64,000 nucleotides of DNA. Origin: Caloramator sp. E03 (GTDB lineage Bacteria; Bacillota; Clostridia; Clostridiales; Caloramatoraceae). Location of the stretch: positions 2,149,501-2,213,500 of the forward strand of contig NZ_CP040093.1 of the NCBI RefSeq assembly GCF_006016075.1, read 5' to 3'. Below, piece after piece: positions 58,060 through 64,000 of this stretch. Within the stretch, counting starts at the first letter, position 1. Each line of letters begins with the position of its first letter. Below the pieces are notes generated by a model that saw only the letters and a list, made by a program, of their open reading frames with translations, did not search any database and was not told where the DNA came from. The translations under genes and the position numbers were made by a program.

Positions 58060-59103
58060 ATGAAATACCTAATGAGATTAAAGAAAAAAGCTGCTATATT
58101 ATTTAGTATAACTATATTTATAAATCTAAATATAACGGGTTGTGGTAAAATTGCTGATACAAAACAGGCACCCTACCCAAGTCAGAATATTAATGGGATT
58201 ATTGCATGGGGAGCAGGTGGAGGAACGGATAATGTTGCAAGAAGATTGCAGGCAGGAGCTGAAAAAGTCCTTGGGAAATCTATCATAATGTCAAATAAAC
58301 CTGGAGGGGCAGGGATTTTGGCTACACAGTATGTATATGATCAAAAGGCTGACGGCTATACACTTCTTTTTAATGCCGAAACCCCTCCTCTTTATCCTAT
58401 TCTTGGACTACCTAATTTGACTTATGATAAATTTGAACCAGTTTTATTATTAGTTAGGGGTAGTTCGGTTATTGTTGTCCCAAAAGATTCACCTTACAAT
58501 ACATTTGAGGATCTTATAAAAGATGCTAAAGCAAAGCCAAATAAGATAAACTTAGGTATAAGCGGTGTTGGAGGTCAGCCCTATATTACAGCTGCTATTT
58601 TAAAAAAGGTAGATGGTGTAGTATTTAATCAAGTTCCTTACGATGGAGATAGTAGTCTTATTACTGCTCTTTTAGGCAAACAAATTCAGGTGACGGCGCT
58701 ATCAGTAGGGGCAGCAGCTCAATATATTAATAACGGAGATATGAAAGCATTGGTTGTAATGGCTAATAAGCCTAATCCAATCATTCCTAATGTGCCTACT
58801 GCTGGGGATATTAATCCACAATACCAAAAAATTCTTAAAACCTCAGGATTTTTTTATGGCGTTTTTGTGAAGAAGGGAACACCAAAAAATGTAACAGATA
58901 AGCTTGTAGAAGCATTTAAAAGGGCATATAATGATCCAAAGTTTCAACAATATGTTATATCTAACGGTATGGTACCTTTAGGGTTAACTGGTGAAGAGGC
59001 TAAAAAATTTATAAAGGATTGGCAATCTCAAATGTGCTGGCTAATTTATGAGGCTGGCGGTGCAAAGGAGTCGCCGGAGAAATTCGGTATTACAAAACCT
59101 TAG
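58060..59103 (+). CDS. Tripartite tricarboxylate transporter substrate-binding lipoprotein (TctC)
   Basis: A 347-residue binding protein of the Bug/TctC family. The signal peptide ends with a lipobox NITGC near residue 28. The carboxylate-binding loops are IAWGAGGGTDNVARRLQ and MSNKPGGAGILATQYV; ISGVGGQPYITAAIL and GKQIQVTALSVGAAAQYI complete the fold. ATG 58060 is preferred because ATG 58045 lies in the ribosome site. It binds an organic acid for the TctAB carrier encoded next. Lying in the same direction after aroD, it could add a second route for uptake of the operon's acid or of a cosubstrate. Confidence 0.92.
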   Translation: MKYLMRLKKKAAILFSITIFINLNITGCGKIADTKQAPYPSQNINGIIAWGAGGGTDNVARRLQAGAEKVLGKSIIMSNKPGGAGILATQYVYDQKADGYTLLFNAETPPLYPILGLPNLTYDKFEPVLLLVRGSSVIVVPKDSPYNTFEDLIKDAKAKPNKINLGISGVGGQPYITAAILKKVDGVVFNQVPYDGDSSLITALLGKQIQVTALSVGAAAQYINNGDMKALVVMANKPNPIIPNVPTAGDINPQYQKILKTSGFFYGVFVKKGTPKNVTDKLVEAFKRAYNDPKFQQYVISNGMVPLGLTGEEAKKFIKDWQSQMCWLIYEAGGAKESPEKFGITKP

Positions 59104-59183
59104 TATATGTTATCAATATGAGGATTCTGAAAGGTATCCTCATATTCTCATATAAATATAATTTGAAATGGAGGATAGACTTT

Positions 59184-59672
59184 ATGCCAATAAATGAGCA
59201 TAGTAAGCAGCAGAATATAGAGCATAAACAAAAAACAGGTGAACTTTATTTTTTAATGATATTATTTCTACTGTTTTCTGTTTTTTTTATTGATGCTTTA
59301 AAATATGAAGGAGTAATAGAAGGAAGAATTAATGGTTCAGGTATCGTTCCTCAGTTTATTTCAGTAGTAGTATTGATTATGATATTAATGTTATTTATTA
59401 AAACCCTTAAAAATCATGATCAAAAAATTAAAATTGCCGAAATATTAAAGTTTCTTTTTTGCCGTGAAGTAATCATTATTATTATGATGATTATTTTATA
59501 TGCGATATTGATAGAAAAGCTCCACTTTGTTCCAACAACTATGTTTTTTTTATTTTTTACCATGTTATTCCTCGATAAAACTAAAATAGGTAATAAATTC
59601 GTAGTTTCTACTTGTACAATAGCATCAATTCTTGTAATTTTTAGATATATTTTTAATATCATACTACCGTAA
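59184..59672 (+). CDS. Tripartite tricarboxylate transporter small subunit (TctB)
   Basis: A 162-residue membrane protein with four predicted helices, matching TctB in size and in the pattern of a first helix (YFLMILFLLFSVFFIDAL), a glycine-rich turn (EGRINGSGIVPQFISVVV) and two later hydrophobic pairs. ATG 59184 is behind GGAGG (59169-59173); an in-frame reading from 59118 would add unlikely residues. TctB sequences diverge strongly, so the call relies partly on its position between TctC and TctA genes. Confidence 0.87.
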   Translation: MPINEHSKQQNIEHKQKTGELYFLMILFLLFSVFFIDALKYEGVIEGRINGSGIVPQFISVVVLIMILMLFIKTLKNHDQKIKIAEILKFLFCREVIIIIMMIILYAILIEKLHFVPTTMFFLFFTMLFLDKTKIGNKFVVSTCTIASILVIFRYIFNIILP

Positions 59673-59691
59673 CATATTTAGGAGGGATAAA

Positions 59692-61176
59692 GTGTCAGGA
59701 ATAGAAGGATTCTTAATACCATTTCTAAATCCCGAAATGATTTTATATATAGCTGTGGGTGTATTTGTGGGAATTTATGTTGGTGCTATACCTGGGCTTT
59801 CTGTAACTATGGCGGTTTCTGTTCTTATTTCTTTTACATTTGGTTGGAAAATATTACCGGCACTTGCAGTAATGGTTGGTATATATGTAGGTGGAGTCTA
59901 TGGAGGAAGCCGTTCTTCTATTCTTTTAAATATACCTGGAGCTCCTGCTGCAATTGCTACTACATTTGATGGCTTCCCAATGGCTCAAAAGGGTGAAGCA
60001 GGAATAGCCATGGGGCTTAGTACTATACAATCAGTAATTGGTACATTGTTTGGCATCCTTGTCCTTGCATTGGCTTCACCTTTGGTTTCTAATCTGGCAC
60101 TTAAATTTATGCCCCAAGATTATCTGTTAATATCAATAATGGGGTTATTATTGATTGGAAGTCTTAGTAAGGGTTCGATTATAAAGGCTTTAACTACAGC
60201 ATGTCTTGGTATTTTAGTAGGAATGATTGGAATAGATCCTATTACTGGACAGGCAAGGTTTACTTTTGGATATGATAAACTTTTAGGTGGTATTAATTTT
60301 GTTGCTGCTATGATTGGTGTTTTTGGATTATCAGAGGCATTGATGCAGTTACGTGATAAGGTAGAACCTGTTAAACAAAAAGTAGATAAAATTATTCCAA
60401 GCTGGAATTTAATATTAAAGCATCTTCCACTTACATTACGAGCTTCCATATTAGGAACTATAATTGGAGCCCTTCCAGGAACAGGAGGGGATATAGCATC
60501 TCTTATAGCTTACGACCAGGCAAAACGAACAGTAAAGAACCCAACAAGGCCTTTTGGTGAAGGAGCTCATGAGGGTGTTATTGCACCAGAAGCTGCTAAA
60601 AACGCTGCAATAGGGGGAGCATTTATTCCTATGATGACGCTTGGCATTCCAGGGGATTCAGTTACGGCGGTTTTAATTAGTGCTATGATAATTCATGGGC
60701 TAAGACCAGGACCTATGTTAATGAAGGATCAGCCTCAATTTTTCTGGGTTATATTAGGTTGCCTTGTTATTTCAAATTTATTTCTTATTATCTTTGGTAT
60801 GACAGGAATTAAACTTTTTACTAAGATTGTAGAAATTCCTAAGGCTATTGTTATTCCAATAATAATAGTTTTATCAATTGTGGGAAGCTACAGCATAAAC
60901 AATAGTGTTGTAGATATTTACTGGATGATTGCATTTGGAATTCTTGGATACTTTTTTAAAATATATAATTACCCAACAGCTCCAATGGTTTTAGGAATGA
61001 TTTTGAGTCCTATTATCGATATAAATTATAGACGAGCCATGGCTTTAAATCATAATAACTTCTATGAATTGATTAATTCTTTACTTGGCAGCCCTATTTC
61101 TTTTACATTGATATTTTTAATAATGCTTATGCCTTTATCTAAATTGAAATTTTGGAAAAGGATAAAGATGTTTTAA
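59692..61176 (+). CDS. Tripartite tricarboxylate transporter large subunit (TctA)
   Basis: A 494-residue carrier with about twelve helices. Diagnostic TctA segments are GAIPGLSVTMAVSVLISFTF (residues 32-51), YGGSRSSILLNIPGAPAAIA near 85, ALPGTGGDIASLIAYDQAKR near 260 and TLGIPGDSVTAVLISAMIIHGLRPG. The start is GTG 59692 with GGAGGG at 59681-59686. With TctB and TctC it forms a secondary, binding-protein-dependent uptake system for a carboxylic acid. It is the last gene of the operon and is closed by the terminator at 61182. Confidence 0.94.
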   Translation: MSGIEGFLIPFLNPEMILYIAVGVFVGIYVGAIPGLSVTMAVSVLISFTFGWKILPALAVMVGIYVGGVYGGSRSSILLNIPGAPAAIATTFDGFPMAQKGEAGIAMGLSTIQSVIGTLFGILVLALASPLVSNLALKFMPQDYLLISIMGLLLIGSLSKGSIIKALTTACLGILVGMIGIDPITGQARFTFGYDKLLGGINFVAAMIGVFGLSEALMQLRDKVEPVKQKVDKIIPSWNLILKHLPLTLRASILGTIIGALPGTGGDIASLIAYDQAKRTVKNPTRPFGEGAHEGVIAPEAAKNAAIGGAFIPMMTLGIPGDSVTAVLISAMIIHGLRPGPMLMKDQPQFFWVILGCLVISNLFLIIFGMTGIKLFTKIVEIPKAIVIPIIIVLSIVGSYSINNSVVDIYWMIAFGILGYFFKIYNYPTAPMVLGMILSPIIDINYRRAMALNHNNFYELINSLLGSPISFTLIFLIMLMPLSKLKFWKRIKMF

Positions 61177-61181
61177 AGTAG

Positions 61182-61205
61182 GACGGTTAAAAACCGTCTT
61201 TTTTT
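61182..61205 (+). terminator. Terminator of the shikimate/tricarboxylate operon
   Basis: GACGGTT (61182-61188) pairs with AACCGTC (61192-61198) with a three-base loop, followed by seven T residues. Confidence 0.92.
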
Positions 61206-61337
61206 AATGAAAAAGTAAGAAAGAATACAGTATAAACTTCTAATATATGGAAATGAATCAATAAAGAATAAAAAACAAATATTTACACATTGTACATTAA
61301 ATTACAATAGAATTATAATAAAAGAAATAGAAATATT

Positions 61338-61433
61338 ATTCTCCGAATTATAATTCCTAAGGCTTTTGCTATGGGTTATAATCGATGGGTATTGTTGGAA
61401 ACGGCAGTGCCTTCCGCGTTTGAAAAGGAGAAT
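61338..61433 (+). ncRNA. Candidate Moco/Tuco (molybdenum or tungsten cofactor) riboswitch aptamer
   Basis: A closing stem ATTCTCC (61338-61344)/GGAGAAT (61427-61433) encloses a 10-bp helix with a GAAA tetraloop: GGTATTGTTG (61388-61397), GAAA, CGGCAGTGCC (61402-61411). The following CCTTCCGCGT...GAAAAGG resembles the conserved 3' part of the E. coli moaA leader as I remember it, and ATGGGTTA upstream fits the GGGT part. The domain is short (96 nt), as in variants assigned to tungsten cofactor. It stands before a relict tungstate transporter and cofactor genes, as expected for this class. Confidence 0.72.
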
Positions 61434-61448
61434 TAAATTTCTCCTTTT
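61423..61448 (+). terminator. Riboswitch expression-platform terminator hairpin
   Basis: AAAAGGAGAA (61423-61432) pairs perfectly with TTCTCCTTTT (61439-61448) around a six-base loop. Its left arm contains the same GGAGAA that closes the aptamer with 61338-61344, so aptamer closure and this hairpin exclude each other. If the hairpin terminates, ligand binding would favour expression. Confidence 0.65.
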
Positions 61449-61473
61449 ACTTCTATGTGAAAGGGGTTTTTTT

Positions 61474-61763
61474 ATGAAAAAATATTTGGCTTTTCTGAAA
61501 CATATTTATATTCTTTTCTTTTAGCTTGCAGTTATTATAAAAATTTTTATACTGACAACAAATACTTAAGATACAGGTCTTTTTGAGTTATAATCCCTAT
61601 TTTTGAAAAAGAAACAGGAATAAAAATTAATGCCGCAACAAAAATTCATTTTAGATGCAAAAAAGGTTCAACTATTATTATGGTAACCCATGACATGAGT
61701 GGGGTAAAAAGGCTTTAAGATAAAATAATATTTTTAGAGGATGGGAGGATAAAGTATGATTAG
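61474..61763 (+). pseudogene. Fused remnant of a tungstate ABC transporter (tupA' - 'tupC)
   Basis: From ATG 61474 the reading looks like the start of a TupA-type binding protein: a signal-like hydrophobic stretch with a stop at 61522, then ILTTNT, a TAA at 61567 and DTGLF. After a one-base shift near 61585 it continues IIPIFEKETGIKINA. The next residues in the same frame belong to the end of an ABC ATPase: KGSTIIMVTHDMSGVKRL, a TAA at 61716, then DKIIFLEDGRI. So the middle of the operon (rest of tupA, all of tupB, most of tupC) has been deleted, with the junction near 61640, and the scar carries three stops and a shift. Confidence 0.8.
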
Positions 61764-62244
61764 CACAGCAATTCTTACAATAAGCGATAAGGGCTCTAAG
61801 GGGGAGAGAGAGGATATTACGGGAAAAAATTTAAAGGAGCTTTTAGAGTCTTTAAATTATAGCGTTGAATATTACAAAATAATTCCCGATGAAATTGAGG
61901 AAATAAAAAGAGAGCTTATTTATATCTGTGATGAGCTTAAACTAAACTTGATACTTACAAATGGTGGGACAGGCTTTTCAAATAGGGATGTAACCCCAGA
62001 GGCAACCCTTTCAGTAATTGAAAAAAACGCTCCTGGTATTGCAGAGGCTATGAGGTATAATTCACTTAAAATTACTCCAAAGGCTATGCTGTCAAGGGCA
62101 GTAGCTGGAATTAGAAAGGATACCCTTATTATAAATCTTCCAGGAAGCCCAAAGGGTGCAATTGAAAATTTTAAATCTATAATGGATGCAATTCCCCATG
62201 GAATAGATATTTTAACAGGTAATGCAAAAGAATGTGCAAGATAA
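61756..62244 (+). CDS. Molybdopterin adenylyltransferase-type protein (MoaB/Mog)
   Basis: A 162-residue MoaB/MogA-fold protein that activates molybdopterin by adenylation before metal insertion. Motifs are ISTAILTISDKGSKGEREDITG (positions 2-23, split by the family Ser-Asp), ILTNGGTGFSNRDVTPEAT (the GGTG and DVTPEA loops) and LINLPGSPKGA near the end. ATG 61756 follows GGGAGG. It overlaps the end of the tup remnant and is followed after 12 bases by moeA. The operon is under the riboswitch candidate at 61338. Confidence 0.93.
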   Translation: MISTAILTISDKGSKGEREDITGKNLKELLESLNYSVEYYKIIPDEIEEIKRELIYICDELKLNLILTNGGTGFSNRDVTPEATLSVIEKNAPGIAEAMRYNSLKITPKAMLSRAVAGIRKDTLIINLPGSPKGAIENFKSIMDAIPHGIDILTGNAKECAR

Positions 62245-62256
62245 GGGGCTGATAGT

Positions 62257-63480
62257 GTGGAACTTTTTAAGGTGGTAGACTTAGATGAAGCACTGAATAT
62301 AATTTTAGATAACAATAAAATCTCTTTAGGTTATGAAGAGATTGATATTTTAAAATCCTTAGATAGAGTTTTATATGAGGATATAATATCTCCCTTTAAT
62401 GTCCCTGACTTTAGAAGGTCAACGGTTGATGGCTATGCAGTAAGATTTAAGGATACAATAGGCGTTAGAGAATCTATACCAGCAATGCTAAACCTTAAGG
62501 GTGAGGTTATAATGGGAAAGGCTTCAGATGGTGATATAAAAGAGGGAGAGTGCATGTACATCCCAACAGGAGGGATGCTTCCTTATAATGGTGATGCAGT
62601 TGTTATGATTGAATATACTGAAAAGCTTGATGATGAAACGATTTTAATAAACTCTCCAGTATCTTTTTTAGAAAACGTTGTTGAAATTGGAGAGGACGTT
62701 AGAAAAGATGAGATTATATTAAAAAAAGGAATCAGGATTAGACCTTTTGAAATAGGTGTTATGTCAAGCCTTGGAATTAAAAAAGTTAAGGTCTTTAAAA
62801 AAGCAGTTATAGGGATAATATCAACGGGCAATGAGGTTTTAGATATAAATGAAAAACTTACTTTAGGAAAAATCTACGATATAAACTCCTATCTTTTAAT
62901 GTCCTTAGTAAAAAAGGATATGGCAGAGGCTAAAAGCTATGGGATAGTAAAGGATGATTATGAATCACTTAAAAGTATATTGGATAAAGCTTTAGATGAA
63001 TGCGATATAGTACTGATTTCAGGAGGAAGTTCTGTTGGCAAAAAGGATGAAACCTTTAAGGTTTTAAATTCCTTTGATGACTTAGGGGTTTTGATTCACG
63101 GCATAGCAATAAAACCAGGAAAGCCAACCCTTATTGCAAGATGTAAAGGTAAAATAGTTTTTGGCCTTCCAGGACACCCTTTAGCCTGCAGTGTAGTTTA
63201 TATAAGCCTTGTTAAAAAATACATACAAAGCCTTATAGGCTATTTTGAAAAAGAAATTCCAATAAGCTGCACCTTCGGACTTAATTATCATAAAGCAAAG
63301 GGAAGGGCGGAGTATCTTCCTGTTAATTTAATAGATGAAGATGGAGAATTAAAAGCATACCCTGTATTTACAAAATCAGGGCTTATAACTGGTTTTTCAA
63401 AGGCAGAAGGTTATATTGTAATACCTAAAAATGAAGAGGGCTTAAGGGAAAATCAGAAGGTTTATGTTTATAGATTATAG
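62257..63480 (+). CDS. moeA: Molybdopterin molybdenumtransferase MoeA
   Basis: A 407-residue MoeA, which inserts molybdate or tungstate into adenylated molybdopterin. Domain order is normal: N-terminal FNVPDFRRSTVDGYAV (residues 46-61), YIPTGGMLPYNGDAVVMIE, the MoaB-like domain with GIISTGNEVLD and ISGGSSVGKKDET, FGLPGHPLACSVV and a C-terminal beta domain. The start is GTG 62257. A second MoeA-type gene begins nine bases after its stop, so two paralogues are produced from one operon. Confidence 0.94.
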   Translation: MELFKVVDLDEALNIILDNNKISLGYEEIDILKSLDRVLYEDIISPFNVPDFRRSTVDGYAVRFKDTIGVRESIPAMLNLKGEVIMGKASDGDIKEGECMYIPTGGMLPYNGDAVVMIEYTEKLDDETILINSPVSFLENVVEIGEDVRKDEIILKKGIRIRPFEIGVMSSLGIKKVKVFKKAVIGIISTGNEVLDINEKLTLGKIYDINSYLLMSLVKKDMAEAKSYGIVKDDYESLKSILDKALDECDIVLISGGSSVGKKDETFKVLNSFDDLGVLIHGIAIKPGKPTLIARCKGKIVFGLPGHPLACSVVYISLVKKYIQSLIGYFEKEIPISCTFGLNYHKAKGRAEYLPVNLIDEDGELKAYPVFTKSGLITGFSKAEGYIVIPKNEEGLRENQKVYVYRL

Positions 63481-63489
63481 GAGGATATT

Positions 63490-64000
63490 ATGTCAAACAT
63501 ATATTTATCAAATTATGAGCTTGATGATGCTCTTAATATTTATTTTTCAAATTTTGATTTTAAAGAAAAACTTGAAAGCGAAGAGATTTTAACCTGTGAA
63601 TCTTGTGGGAGAGTAACATCGAAGGCGGTATATGCAAAAATATCATATCCTTTTTATAACTCATCAGCGATGGATGGCATTGCTGTAAAAAGCGAAAAAA
63701 CTATAGGTGCTACGGAAAAGAATATGATAGAGCTTTATGAAAATGAGGACTACATAGTTGTTGATACTGGGGATCCTATACCTAAAGGTTTTGACAGCGT
63801 TATTATGGTTGAGGATATTATAAAGGTTAAAGAGGGCTGCGTAAAAATATATAAAAGTGCTCTGCCCTACGAGAATATTAGACCTATTGGTGAAGATATA
63901 GTGCAAAATACATTAATCCTTCCATCAAACCATAAAATAAGGGCAGTAGATATTGGGGCTCTTCTTTGCGGGGGAGTAAACAGCATAAAGGTCTATAAAA
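63490..64000 (+). CDS. Second MoeA-family protein, N-terminal part
   Basis: The gene starts at ATG 63490 behind GGAGG (63480-63484) and runs off the window; 170 codons are visible. The protein shows the MoeA N-terminal arrangement: SKAVYAKISYPFYNSSAMDGIAV with the Ser-Ala-Met-Asp-Gly motif, DTGDPIPKGFDSVIMVED and ENIRPIGEDI. It differs strongly from the preceding MoeA. In clostridia a second MoeA is often fused to a C-terminal periplasmic-binding-like domain; that part is not visible here. Paired MoeA proteins may serve molybdenum and tungsten separately; this is inference. Confidence 0.88.
   Translation, partial: MSNIYLSNYELDDALNIYFSNFDFKEKLESEEILTCESCGRVTSKAVYAKISYPFYNSSAMDGIAVKSEKTIGATEKNMIELYENEDYIVVDTGDPIPKGFDSVIMVEDIIKVKEGCVKIYKSALPYENIRPIGEDIVQNTLILPSNHKIRAVDIGALLCGGVNSIKVYK

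Overview
The window is strongly AT-rich DNA with Clostridia-type genes: Gram-positive Shine-Dalgarno sites (many TTG starts), YesM/YesN-type two-component genes, an RbsABC-type sugar transporter and a type I-B CRISPR-Cas system. A Clostridiaceae-like anaerobe, possibly thermophilic (Caloramator-like), is my best inference; the genus cannot be fixed from sequence alone. I see no rRNA or tRNA gene.

Layout. (1) 1-4683: a sugar-acid catabolic operon (2-hydroxyacid dehydrogenase tail, class II aldolase, GntP-type permease, FGGY kinase), with an inverted-repeat-bounded AT-rich block in its middle. (2) 4748-25627: a complete type I-B CRISPR-Cas locus split into an interference operon (cas6-cas8b-cas7-cas5-cas3), an IS200/IS605 insertion, a leader with a consensus promoter, a very large array (157 repeats and 156 spacers by hand count) and the adaptation operon cas4-cas1-cas2, which starts 38 bp after the last repeat. 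(3) 25632-38999: a chemoreceptor, then a YesN/YesM two-component pair whose kinase is broken by an IS30 element, a degenerate RbsA-like protein without Walker motifs, and an RbsABC-type ABC transporter followed by a ROK kinase and a SIS-domain isomerase. (4) 39066-44428: a frameshifted HMA/TauE-SafE/cupredoxin gene, an OmpR-type two-component pair and a cytosolic beta-propeller-like protein.

(5) 44453-50664: a REP-associated tyrosine transposase flanked by inverted copies of a 16-bp element (eight copies in the window), two related envelope proteins, malic enzyme and an acyl-ACP thioesterase. (6) 50769-61205: a 2-hydroxyacid dehydrogenase, then a LysR regulator divergent from a shikimate/quinate-type catabolic operon (OYE-type flavoenzyme, shikimate dehydrogenase, MFS carrier, type I dehydroquinase) that continues into a tripartite tricarboxylate transporter (TctC-TctB-TctA). 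(7) 61338-64000: a candidate molybdenum/tungsten cofactor riboswitch with an overlapping terminator, the fused remnant of a tungstate ABC transporter, moaB/mog and two tandem moeA genes, the second running off the window.

The most notable items are the size and internal history of the CRISPR array (overlapping spacers from both strands of one target, block duplications, shuffled repeat spacers), the apparent dependence of cas4-cas1-cas2 on array read-through, a terminator-like hairpin between cas5 and cas3, the pseudo-ABC protein beside the YesMN pair, the RAYT/REP family, and the cofactor riboswitch that now leads into a ruined tungstate transporter.
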